A stretch of DNA of 64,000 bases from Labilithrix sp. (GTDB taxonomy: Bacteria; Myxococcota_A; Polyangia; Polyangiales; Polyangiaceae), in the NCBI GenBank assembly GCA_019637155.1, contig JAHBWE010000016.1:62001-126000 (forward strand). Reading direction: 5' to 3'. The notes below the pieces were generated by a model. That model saw nothing but the letters and a program-made list of their open reading frames with translations, ran no database searches and was not told the origin of the DNA. Positions 16,234 through 25,500 of this stretch are shown here, piece by piece (positions within the stretch are counted from its first letter, which is position 1; every line of letters starts with the position of its first letter). The position numbers and the translations under genes are program-made.

Positions 16234-17064
16234 GTGAAGACTCGACTCTGGATGATCCTCTTCGGTGGCATGGTGGCGTGCGCGGCGGCGCCTCGGAGCG
16301 ATGGGCCCGCTGCGCCCGCGGCGTCGGCGCCGGCGCCGGAGCCGCGCCGCGCGTACGACACGGCGCGAGGGGGGCGGCTCTTCGACAAGTGGACGGCGGA
16401 GACCAAGCGGACCGGGGCCGAGCCCGCGCGGATGAAGGACCTCTTTGGCTGGGACCTTCGCGGGCAGAAGGGGATGTACGGGCCGGAGCACATGAACAAG
16501 AAGAACGCGCTGCCCGTCGACCTCCTCTCGTGGGAGGGGGACGTCGCCGCCGTCGCCGCGCGGCTCGCTCGTGGTGGGGACGGCGTGCCCGCGTATGCGC
16601 CCGCGCTCACGCCGCCGGAGCTCGAGAACGTCGCCGCCCTCATCGTCGCGATGCGCGATGGGGAGCTGCCGCGCGCCGATCAGGTCCTCACGCTCACCAG
16701 CCCGGCGGCGAAGGACTATGCCCTCGCGACGGGCGGGGACGCCGCGCGCGGCAAGGCGCTCTTCGCGGAGCGATGCGCCAACTGCCACGGCGCCGACGGC
16801 ACCAAGTTCCTCCTCGACGACGGCGCGTATTCGCTCGGCTCGCACGCGCGGCAGAAGGCCTACGAGGACTGGTTCAAGATCCTCAACGGACAGCCCGGCT
16901 CCGCGATGGAGCGGCAGGTCAAGGGCGCGAGCGCCGCCGAGATGCGCAAGGAGCTCCTCGATCTGCTCACCGCGCTCTGCGATCGGACCGCCTTCCCGAA
17001 GGGCGCCGCCACCGCCGCCGACGTCCCCGACGCCGATCCACGCTGCGGCGCCGCCCTCCGCTGA
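16234..17064 (+). CDS. cytochrome c lipoprotein
   Basis: Predicted lipoprotein of 276 residues (lipobox GMVAC, GTG start) with one covalent heme site CANCH at 181-185, inside the cytochrome c pattern GKALFAERCANCHG. The first half has a loose helical cytochrome-like layout but no CxxCH. Probably an envelope electron carrier. No oxidase or dehydrogenase is adjacent, so the partner cannot be named. Confidence 0.85.
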   Translation: MKTRLWMILFGGMVACAAAPRSDGPAAPAASAPAPEPRRAYDTARGGRLFDKWTAETKRTGAEPARMKDLFGWDLRGQKGMYGPEHMNKKNALPVDLLSWEGDVAAVAARLARGGDGVPAYAPALTPPELENVAALIVAMRDGELPRADQVLTLTSPAAKDYALATGGDAARGKALFAERCANCHGADGTKFLLDDGAYSLGSHARQKAYEDWFKILNGQPGSAMERQVKGASAAEMRKELLDLLTALCDRTAFPKGAATAADVPDADPRCGAALR

Positions 17065-17110
17065 GGGCGTCCATTGAAATAGCACCCCTCGCGCGCCGTC
17101 TTCCGGCACG

Positions 17111-18220
17111 ATGGACAGGATGGGCTCGGGGCGCTCTCTCTCGGCGGCGGTATCGGTCGTGGCGGCTCTCCTCGTGCTCGCCGCGTGCACGGGTGCGCGG
17201 CCCTACGAAGGCAGCGGTGACGCGGGGGCCGACGACGGCGGGGTCGCGGAAGGCGGAGTCGACGCGCCGAGCCCCCTCGACGCCGCGGCGGACGCCGCAG
17301 ACTCGCAAGCCGGATACGGGTGCGCCGACGTCCCGGCCGTCGAGAGCACGAGCTCCCCCAACCCCGCGCACCGGCGCTTCTTCTTTCGGCAGTCCGTCTA
17401 CGGTGGGATCAAGGGCTGCGGCGCGCTCGCCGAGGGAGTGAGCTCCTGCGACGCCTTCGATCGCCTCCGGGACTGCATGGGCTCGCGGCTCGCGTGCACG
17501 TGCCTCGACGGCGCGGTGCAGACGCGCATGTGCCGCGACGTCGACGATCTGTCTCCGTTCGAGAAGGCGCGCTGCGCGGTCGCCGGCTCGATCGGTCCGG
17601 AGCACCCGGCGTACGCCGCGAGCCTCCCCGACGGGCCGTACCCGATGCCGGACCGAAAGTACCTCTCCGACGCCGTGTGCACGACGACCGGAGGCGAGGA
17701 ACGATCGCCCATCGGCTTTCATCGCTGCACGTCGCGCCAGATGCCACGGCCCGCCGGCTATCTCTCCTGCGTCGTCCGTCATACCTACGGCCAGGACGTC
17801 GGCGGAATCCAAAGTTGCTCCGAGATCTACGAAGACGACGCCTCCAAGATGACGGCCTTCCGCGCCGCCTGCACGGGCAGCGACGAGCTGCGCGAGGACG
17901 TCCCGTGCCCCCGCGGCGAGCAGTTCGTCGTCGCCTGCCAGAAGCGAGAGCCGTCCGCCTACGCGGCCAGGTATTACTACTTTCGCAATTACCCATTTCA
18001 GGAGTTCCGAACACCGCCGTACACGGACGGGTGGCTCTCGCCCAGCACGCAGGACTGGATCCACAGCCTCGAGGTCGACTGCCTCGCCAGAGACGGCACG
18101 CCCGGCGTGCTCTATCCGTGGGACACCCTGCCGGAGTACTTCACGGACGGAGAGGGGAACCATCGAGGCGGGATCCGCGGCCAAGGCGCCGTGATCTTCC
18201 CCGACGCCGACGACCCCTGA
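17111..18220 (+). CDS. Cys-containing lipoprotein of unknown function
   Basis: Lipoprotein of 369 residues: lipobox LVLAAC, then an Asp/Ala/Gly linker typical of the lipoproteins in this window, then a globular part with about 18 Cys, including CTCLDG, SCSEIYEDD and PCPRGEQF, suggesting several disulfides. No family was recognised. Codon use matches its neighbours. The MHS transporter starts 25 bases after its stop, but a functional link is not evident. Confidence 0.75.
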   Translation: MDRMGSGRSLSAAVSVVAALLVLAACTGARPYEGSGDAGADDGGVAEGGVDAPSPLDAAADAADSQAGYGCADVPAVESTSSPNPAHRRFFFRQSVYGGIKGCGALAEGVSSCDAFDRLRDCMGSRLACTCLDGAVQTRMCRDVDDLSPFEKARCAVAGSIGPEHPAYAASLPDGPYPMPDRKYLSDAVCTTTGGEERSPIGFHRCTSRQMPRPAGYLSCVVRHTYGQDVGGIQSCSEIYEDDASKMTAFRAACTGSDELREDVPCPRGEQFVVACQKREPSAYAARYYYFRNYPFQEFRTPPYTDGWLSPSTQDWIHSLEVDCLARDGTPGVLYPWDTLPEYFTDGEGNHRGGIRGQGAVIFPDADDP

Positions 18221-18245
18221 CGCAGAATCAGCGCCCGCGATCCTC

Positions 18246-19508
18246 ATGGCACAGGCACAGTCCGCTCTTCGAACCGCTGCGGCGGGGCTCATCGGGAACG
18301 TCCTCGAGTGGTTCGACTTCGCGGTCTACGGGTACTTCGCGAGCGACATCGGGCGGCAGTTCTTCCCCGAGGCGAGCTCGACGGCGCGGCAGCTCTTGTC
18401 GTTCGGCGTCTTCGCGCTCGGCTTCGCGGCGCGTCCGGCCGGCAGCGTCGTGCTCGGCCTCGTCGGCGATCGGATCGGCCGGCGCGCGCTCCTCACCTTG
18501 TCGATCGGTCTCATGGGCGGCGCGACGCTCGCGATCGGCCTGCTCCCCGGCTACGAGCAGATCGGCGCCGCCGCGCCGGTGACGTTGGTGCTCCTCCGCC
18601 TCGTGCAAGGCTTCTCGCTCGGCGGCGAGTTCACCGGCTCGATGGTCTACACGACCGAGCTCGCCTCGCCGCGCCTGCGCGGCCTCATCAGCAGCTCGAC
18701 GGCGGCGGGCACGACGATCGGGTTCATGCTCGGCTCGGTCTCGGCGTGGGCGGTGAACCGCGCGCTCGGCGCCGAGGCGGCCGGCGCCTGGGGCTGGCGG
18801 ATCCCGTTCGTCGCGAGCGTCTCGTTCTGTCTGGCCGGGTGGCTCTTGCGTCGCGGCATCGCCGAGTCGGAGGCCGGCGCGCAGGCGGCGGTCGAGCGCG
18901 CGCCCTGGCTCGCGTCGCTCGTGGCCGACGCGCGGCCGATCGTGCAGACGTTCGGGATCGTCGCGATGACGAACGCCGCGTATTACCTGACGTTCACGTT
19001 CGCGGTCGAGCGCCGCAAGTCGCTCGCGGGGGAGGGCGGCGAGGCGTTCTTGCTCGCGAACACGCTGAGCCTCGCCGCCGTGCTCGTGGCGAAGCCGTTC
19101 GGGGGTTGGCTGTCCGATCGCGTCGGCCGCCGGCGCCTGATGATGGCGGCCACCCTCGTCACGATGATGGCGGTCGTGCCCGCGCTGCGCGTCATGCTCC
19201 GTGGCTCGCCCGCGCAGTTCGTCGTCGGGCAGGTGCTCCTCGCCGTCCCGCTCGGCATGGCGCTCGGCCTGCAGGGCGCGATGCTCGTCGAGATATTTCC
19301 CCTCCGGACGCGCGTGACGTCGATGAGCATCGCCTACAGCGTGGCCCTCGCGCTCGCGGGCGGAACGGCGCCGCTCCTGTCGACGTGGCTGATCGAGACC
19401 TTCCACGATCCGATGCTGCCCGCGTACGCGATCCTGCTCTACGGAGCGATCGGGCTCGCGATCATGGCGCCCATGCGCGAGACGAACGGCCGCTCGCTCA
19501 CGGCGTAG
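18246..19508 (+). CDS. MFS transporter, metabolite:H+ symporter (MHS) family
   Basis: Inner-membrane secondary transporter of 420 residues with about 12 hydrophobic segments. The start GNVLEWFDFAVYGYFA is the typical N-terminus of the MHS family (ProP, KgtP and ShiA relatives), and the loop 2-3 motif GDRIGRR follows. The family imports organic acids, osmolytes or similar solutes with protons; the substrate cannot be chosen here. It ends two bases before the convergent Cys-rich gene. Confidence 0.9.
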   Translation: MAQAQSALRTAAAGLIGNVLEWFDFAVYGYFASDIGRQFFPEASSTARQLLSFGVFALGFAARPAGSVVLGLVGDRIGRRALLTLSIGLMGGATLAIGLLPGYEQIGAAAPVTLVLLRLVQGFSLGGEFTGSMVYTTELASPRLRGLISSSTAAGTTIGFMLGSVSAWAVNRALGAEAAGAWGWRIPFVASVSFCLAGWLLRRGIAESEAGAQAAVERAPWLASLVADARPIVQTFGIVAMTNAAYYLTFTFAVERRKSLAGEGGEAFLLANTLSLAAVLVAKPFGGWLSDRVGRRRLMMAATLVTMMAVVPALRVMLRGSPAQFVVGQVLLAVPLGMALGLQGAMLVEIFPLRTRVTSMSIAYSVALALAGGTAPLLSTWLIETFHDPMLPAYAILLYGAIGLAIMAPMRETNGRSLTA

Positions 19509-19510
19509 CG

Positions 19511-20518
19511 TCAAGGAGGGCAAACGGGCGGAGGAGGCGGAGTGACGCGGGGCGCGCACGTGCCGTCCGTGCAGGCGAGGCCCGAGCCGCACGGCGCTTT
19601 CGTGAAATCGCTGTTGTCGCAGGCGTCGCCCTGCTTGCCGTACTCGAGGCACTGCGGGCTCGAGAGGGGGCAATGGAGACGGACGCATTGGACGTACTTG
19701 CCGCCGGATTGGAAGCCGCACGTGTCGCCGACGTTCGTGGCGTATCCGTCTTCGACACATTTGCCGTCCACGCACGACAGGTTCGAGCGGCAGGAGCTGG
19801 GGAACGAGCCCGTGCACGCCTCGCCGATGCCGACGGTCTTCAGGCACTTGTTGCCGACGCAGTTGTGGTCGGCCGCGCAGGAGCCGTCGCCGAAGGTGCA
19901 GCTCGCGTTCTGCCCGCCGTACTTTGTGCACGTCTTGGTGGCGGAGGCGCAATAGAGGTCATCTTGGCACTCGAGGCCGCCCGTGCACTCCGCGCCGAGG
20001 GCGAGGCGCTCCGCGCACTTCCCGCAGTCGACCCCGGGGTCGCGTTTGCACCGGCCGCTCGCGCATTGGCCGTTCCTGCTGCAACCCGCGTCGTCGGGGA
20101 GCGTGCCGGGAGGGTCGAAATCGCACTCGGCGAAGTCGCGCTCGCGTTGCGCGCACGTGGCGGAGGCGAGCTTCGAGGCGCAGGCATCGTATTGCGCCTG
20201 CGTCGTGGCGGGCTCGAGGTCGGTCCGTGCGTCGCCCTCGCACGCGGCGTCGTCGGCGAAGTAGGCCCGGAATCGATCGGGAAGGCAGCGCTTCTGGAGC
20301 GCACATTTCGCCCTCACGTAGCTCGAGGGATCGATCGGCGTCGCGACGTCACCGGAGCTCGACGCCGCGCCCGAGCTGCTCGCGCCGCCTTCGCCGACGA
20401 CGCCGGCGTCGGGATCGTCCACGAGCTCGTAGTCGGAGAGGCCGGTGACGGCCGCGCATGCGCACACGGCGGCCACCCCAACGACGGTGACGAGACGAAG
20501 ACCGTCGAAGCTCCTCAC
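19511..20518 (-). CDS. Cys-rich lipoprotein
   Basis: Predicted lipoprotein of 335 residues starting with GTG; the lipobox is VCAC. After a short linker there is a helical domain with four Cys (KCALQKRCLP, DACASK), then tandem Cys-rich modules with the spacing C-x(3-6)-C-x(4-7)-C (CSRNGQCASGRC, CTGGLECQDDLYC, CRSNLSCVDGKC). This resembles the EGF/Dickkopf-like modules common in myxobacterial surface proteins. A binding role is plausible; no enzyme motif is seen. Confidence 0.8.
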   Translation of the reverse strand: MRSFDGLRLVTVVGVAAVCACAAVTGLSDYELVDDPDAGVVGEGGASSSGAASSSGDVATPIDPSSYVRAKCALQKRCLPDRFRAYFADDAACEGDARTDLEPATTQAQYDACASKLASATCAQRERDFAECDFDPPGTLPDDAGCSRNGQCASGRCKRDPGVDCGKCAERLALGAECTGGLECQDDLYCASATKTCTKYGGQNASCTFGDGSCAADHNCVGNKCLKTVGIGEACTGSFPSSCRSNLSCVDGKCVEDGYATNVGDTCGFQSGGKYVQCVRLHCPLSSPQCLEYGKQGDACDNSDFTKAPCGSGLACTDGTCAPRVTPPPPPVCPP

Positions 20519-20545
20519 GTCAATAGTCTACTACCGGGCTCCGGC

Positions 20546-21751
20546 TCAGTCTGCCAGCGCGGTGACGAGGCGCTCGACGTCCTTCGCCGGGACGGAGCAG
20601 AGGGCGACGCGGAGGCAGCCCTTCGACGGGACGACGAAGACGCCCTTCTCCTTCATGCGGAGCGCGCGCTCGATCGCGTCGTCGCAGAAGACGGTGACGA
20701 AGAAGCCTCCCTCGTAGCGCGGGTATTTGAGCCCCGCCTTCGAGGCGTGCTCGTTGAACGCGGCGACGCGCGCGTCGAGCAGCGCGCGGAGCTCGTCGCG
20801 CTCCTCGTCGCACGCCGCCCGGAGCTCCGGCGTCGTCAGCAAGCGCGCGATCGCCCGCATGCCGCCGCGGCTGCAGTTCGACCACGTGCCGCGCGACGAA
20901 TAGGAGAGCGCCGCCGCCGTCGCCGCGCGCGCCGCCGCGTCGGGCACGCACGAGACGAGTGCGCCGACGCGGAGCCCGTAGTGCGTGAACGACTTGGACG
21001 CGCTCCACGCGAAGAGGAGCCCCACCTTGCCGAGGAGCGGCAAGAGCTCCGCGAGGAACGCCCGCGGAGCGCGCGCGCCGTACGCGTAGTACGCCATGTC
21101 CGCGAGGAGCGTGATCGGCGCCGCGTCGGCGTGGCGGAGCAAGCACGCGACGACCGCGCGCCACTCCTCCATGCTCATCGAGTAGCCGGTCGGGTTGTGG
21201 CACGGATCGTTGAGGAAGAGGAGGACCCGCTTCTGCTCCGCGATCTGCCTCGCGACCGCGGCGTCGAGCGCGGCGACGTCGAAGCCGCCCTTTTCGTCGA
21301 ACATCGAGAACGTCGAGAGCTTCCGCTCCGTCTCGTCGCAGAGCGTCTGGTACGGGCCCCAGAAGTAGCTCGTCGTGAGGAGCGCGTGGTGCGGCTCCAT
21401 GTAGTTCGCGATCGCGTGGCGGAGCGCGCCGGTGCCGCCCGGGGTCGCGCCCGCGACCGCGCAGGCGCGCATCTCGGGCTCGCCCGCGAACAGGTCGTCG
21501 ATGACGGCGGCGAGGAAGTCGGGGGAGCCCGCGATCGGCGCGTACGTCGCCCACTCCTCCGGCGCGACCTCCTGCACCGCGCGCGCGGCGGTCGGGAGGA
21601 TCGCGAGCTTGCCGTCGTCGTGGAGGAGCGCGCCCACCGTGGCGTTGACGACCGACTCGCCACGCGCCTTCCGCTCCGTCGCCTCTTTGTTGAGCGCGAA
21701 GATCGGATCGTCCGAGGGGCGACCTTGATGCGACGGGATGACGTGCAGCAT
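20546..21751 (-). CDS. PLP-dependent aminotransferase, class I/II (aspartate/aromatic type)
   Basis: Cytoplasmic fold-type I aminotransferase of 401 residues. The PLP Schiff-base lysine is Lys253 in SASKSFTHYGLRVG; the NPTG element (DPCHNPTGYS) and the LADMAYYAYG stretch with the conserved Asp/Tyr lie where expected. The ring-stacking region is TSYFWGPY. These fit the aspartate/tyrosine aminotransferase family that moves amino groups between amino acids and 2-oxo acids; the exact substrate is open. Its upstream neighbour on the same strand is the TrmH-type gene, 12 bases away, so the two may be co-transcribed. Confidence 0.9.
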   Translation of the reverse strand: MLHVIPSHQGRPSDDPIFALNKEATERKARGESVVNATVGALLHDDGKLAILPTAARAVQEVAPEEWATYAPIAGSPDFLAAVIDDLFAGEPEMRACAVAGATPGGTGALRHAIANYMEPHHALLTTSYFWGPYQTLCDETERKLSTFSMFDEKGGFDVAALDAAVARQIAEQKRVLLFLNDPCHNPTGYSMSMEEWRAVVACLLRHADAAPITLLADMAYYAYGARAPRAFLAELLPLLGKVGLLFAWSASKSFTHYGLRVGALVSCVPDAAARAATAAALSYSSRGTWSNCSRGGMRAIARLLTTPELRAACDEERDELRALLDARVAAFNEHASKAGLKYPRYEGGFFVTVFCDDAIERALRMKEKGVFVVPSKGCLRVALCSVPAKDVERLVTALAD

Positions 21752-21763
21752 GCGTCCTTCGCC

Positions 21764-22474
21764 CTACCGCTCGGGCGGTGCGGGGGCAAGCACGTCATCC
21801 GCGCGGTCGACCGACAGGTAGAGGCCGCGCGCGTAGAGGCGGCGCCGTTCGGGTTCTGAAAGATCGCCCTTCCGGCCGGCCGTCGCGGCGGCGAGGAGGA
21901 TCGCCGCGCTCACCGACACGTTGAGGCTCTCGACGAAGCCGCGCATCGGCACGCGGACCTTCCGGCTGCACGCGGCGACGAGGTCGCCCGCGATGCCGTC
22001 GCGCTCGTTGCCGAGGACGAGCGCGAGCTTGGGGACGTGGGCGAGGTCGGCGGGCGCGAGCTCGCCGTCGGCGGCGGCGCCGACGAGCTCGTAGCCGTCG
22101 GCGCGGAGCTTCGTCACGGCGTCCTCCGCCTTCTTCCAGCGCCGAAGATCGACCCATTTCTCGGAGCCGCGCGACACGGTCGAGGCGAGGAGGAAGCCCT
22201 CGTAGCGCTCGACGACGTTGACGTACTGCACACCGAACGCCTCGCAGGAGCGGACGACCGCGGCGCCGTTGTGCGGATCGTGCGGCGCGTCGAAGACGAC
22301 CTGCACGCTCGCGAGCCGCTGCTCGATGACGCCGAGGAGCCGCTCGCGCCGCCGATCGAGGACCATGCCCTCGAGCAGCGCGATGACGCGCTCCGGATCG
22401 TGCTGCTCCGCGACCGCGATCCGCGCCGGCACGATGCGATCGCCGGTGACGACCCCGTAGCTCCGCCGTCGCAT
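21764..22474 (-). CDS. SpoU/TrmH family tRNA/rRNA 2'-O-methyltransferase
   Basis: SAM-dependent RNA ribose methylase with a trefoil-knot (SPOUT) fold. Motif 1 is DPHNGAAVVRSCEAFG with the catalytic Arg, motif 2 is LVLGNERDG and motif 3 is PMRGFVESLNVSVSAAI. The C-terminal extension is like that of TrmH (tRNA Gm18), which makes TrmH the best guess. The ATG at 22474 is chosen over ATG 22516, which would overlap the divergent tamB start. Confidence 0.9.
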   Translation of the reverse strand: MRRRSYGVVTGDRIVPARIAVAEQHDPERVIALLEGMVLDRRRERLLGVIEQRLASVQVVFDAPHDPHNGAAVVRSCEAFGVQYVNVVERYEGFLLASTVSRGSEKWVDLRRWKKAEDAVTKLRADGYELVGAAADGELAPADLAHVPKLALVLGNERDGIAGDLVAACSRKVRVPMRGFVESLNVSVSAAILLAAATAGRKGDLSEPERRRLYARGLYLSVDRADDVLAPAPPER

Positions 22475-22515
22475 GTTCGCCCCCGCCCTTACCACGGCGT
22501 ACGATGAGGGGGCCA

Positions 22516-25500
22516 ATGGATCGGAGCTCGAGCACCCAGCTCCCGCCGCTCCCGCGCTCGTCGCGGCGGCGCGATTGGGTGCGCGTGGTCTGCCGGTTCC
22601 TCTGCGCCGTCTTCGCCGTCGCCGGCTTCCTCCCGATCGCGCTCGGCGTCGCCGTCCGCACCGAGTGGGCGCGCTCGCTCGCGACGCGCGAGACGCGGAA
22701 GATCGTCAAGGACCTCGGCATCGAGGCGCGCTACGAGCTCGACCTCCGCCTCTGGCCGCTCAGCGTCACGCTCACGAACATCCACGTCGACGCGAGCGAC
22801 GGGGGCACGCCGTTCCTCACCGCCACGCGCGCCACCGCGCGGCCGAAGATCTTCGGGCTCCTCGCGGGGAAGCTCGTCATCGATCAGATCGAGGTCCTCG
22901 AGCCGAAGGCCCGCGTCGTGATGAAGGACGGGAAGCTCCAGAACCTGAAGCTCGACCTCCCGGAGGGCCCGAAGTCCGACAAGCGCTCGCGCGCCCCGTT
23001 CTCGGTCGTCTCCACCACCGAGGCGTTCGTCGACTTCACGTTCGACGACAAACACGTCGTCGCCACCCACATCGACGCGGACGTCACGGTCGACGAGGAC
23101 GAGGCCGGCGACGACGCCTTCGAGGTCGCGCTCCGCGTCGACGAGGCGCGCACCAAGGTCGTCCGCGGCGGCGCGGTGGACGACGACACGCTCTGCAAGC
23201 TCGACGGCCGCGCGCGCATCGAGCAGAAGAAGGTGCTCGTGCGCCGGCTCGAGCTCCACGGCGCGGCGGACATGGACCCGGCGCCGGGCACGCACCTCGG
23301 CTGCGAGCTCCCGAAGACCGATTACCGCGTCGTCGAGCTCGCGCTCGGGCACTTCGCGGTGACGATGCCGCCGGGGCAGGACTACCCGAACCTCGAAGGC
23401 CACGTGAAGGTGCGCGCGCCGCTCCCGCTCATCGGCCGCAAAGGGCCGGACGCGCCCTTGACGGAGGGGTGGGCCGGCGTCGACGCCGAAATCCGATTTA
23501 CGCCCGAGACCGCGATACCCGATCTCGCGGGCAAGATCGAGGTGCACGGCGTCCGCGTGGAGCGCTTCATCTTCGGCGACGTGTCGAGTGAGGTCGCCGT
23601 CCGCCGCGGCGTCATCACCGCCCCGCTGACGAAGCTGAACCTCGCCGAGAGCCAGACCGAAATACGGGACATCGAGGTCCGCCCGCTCTCCGACGGAATC
23701 CCGATCAAGGTCGGGAGCATCAGCGTCCGGAATGCCAACTTCACGTCGCTCCTCCGCGACTTCCACGTCCACCCGCGGCCCTTCGTCGGGTGGGACATCC
23801 GCGAGGTGGACGTCTCGAAGGTCGAGGGGACCGCCGATCCCCTCCACCTCGACGGCGAGATCAAGGGGCACACCTACAACTTCGCGGTCTACGACCGCCC
23901 GGCGAAGGAGACGGCGACGCGCGAGCGCATCATCGGCGTCCCCGACGCGGCGCTCGCGGGCAAGCTCGCGATCCGTCCGAAGGGCTTCTCCTTCGAGAAC
24001 ATGACCGTCACGACGCCGCGGAGCGTCGCGCAGAACACGACCGTGATGATCGGGTATCACGAGGAGCTCCTCGTCGACGTGCCGAGCTCCCGCATCGACC
24101 TCGCCGAGATGTCCCCCCTCGGCGACCTCGTGATGAGCGGCGTCGCGGAGCCGAAGGTCCACATCAGCGGCACCGCCGGCGCGCCGATGTTGAAGGGCGA
24201 GACGTCGGTGAAGGACTTCGTCATGGCCGACATCCCGTTCGGCAACGTGACGCAGGGCACGATCGAGGCCGACATCGCGAACGTGAAGGTCGACCTCTCC
24301 GACGTGAGGGCGACGAAGGGGAAGAGCACCTACGAGCTCTCGACCGGGCGCCTCGATTTCTCGAAGCCGGCGAAGATGCGGATGGAGGCGCAGGTCTCCT
24401 CGAAGAGCCTCAACGTCCGCGACTTCTTCTCGATGTTCCACCTCGAGGACGATCCTCGCCTCCTCGAGCTCGACGGGACGCTCGAGACCAACGCGCGGAT
24501 GCGGCTCGTGCTCGGCGGGCCGGAGGACAAGTGCCAGAGCGGCTTCCTCACCGTGACGGCGCAGACGACCGGGCGCGACCTCAACGTCCTCGGCGAGCAC
24601 TTCGACGAGGGCCACGCCGACATGGAGTACCGCTGGGAGGATCGCCTCGCGGGGCTGGAGGGCGCCGAGATCGACGTCCACTCGATGTCGCTCACGAAGG
24701 TGAAGAAAGCGGGCGGCACCCCGGTCGGCTCCGTCCTCGGCTCGGTCGCGATCCATCGCGGCGGCGCGATCCGCGGCAGCGTCGTCGTCCAGGGCTTCCC
24801 CCTCGCGCGCACCAACGTGATGGGTCCCGCCGCGCGCTACCTCGAGGGCAGCGGCTCCGGCGTCGCGCGCATCGGCGGCACGATCTCCTCCTTCGAGGTC
24901 ACCGCCGACGCGAGCCTCAGCCCGATGCGCATCTTCGGCGCGCCGTTCGGGAGCTCCGACGTCCACCTCACGATGACCCAGGTCCCGCGCCCCTCGAAGG
25001 TCAAAGGAAAGACCAAATGCGGCGCCGACATCTACGCCGAGCTCGACAAAGAGGCTTATGGGCGCGACACCTCCTCGCAGGGTGAATTCCGAATATCGGG
25101 CGGGCTATTCGGTAATCAGGTGCGCCTCGACGACGTCGTCGTCACGCGCCAGAAGGCCCCGCTCATCACCGGCAACGTCCGCTTCGAGGACTTCGACCTC
25201 GACCCGATCGGGCGCATCGTCGTCGCGCGCACGCCCGACGAGACGGACGACGCCACGCCGCTCGGCGGCCGCCTCTCCGGCGCTCTCGCGCTGAAGCGCG
25301 TCGCGACGGACGACCTCCCGCACGCGGACGTGACCTTCACCCCCGCCGAGCTCCGCGTCGACCGCGGCGGGCAGCGCCTCGAGCTCCACGACAAACAAGC
25401 GGTGTTCACGCTCGCGAACGACACGGTGACGATCCCGAAGGTCACGTTCGACCTCGCCGCGCCGAACGGCCTCAAGGGCGCCGTCGCCGTGAACGGCAAG

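Noticed and set aside
18308..21859. An 1183-codon plus-strand frame
   Set aside because: Crosses the MHS transporter in another frame and two minus-strand genes with clear motifs.
22489..24966. An 825-codon open frame opposite tamB
   Set aside because: Same antisense artefact; the tamB frame has family motifs throughout.
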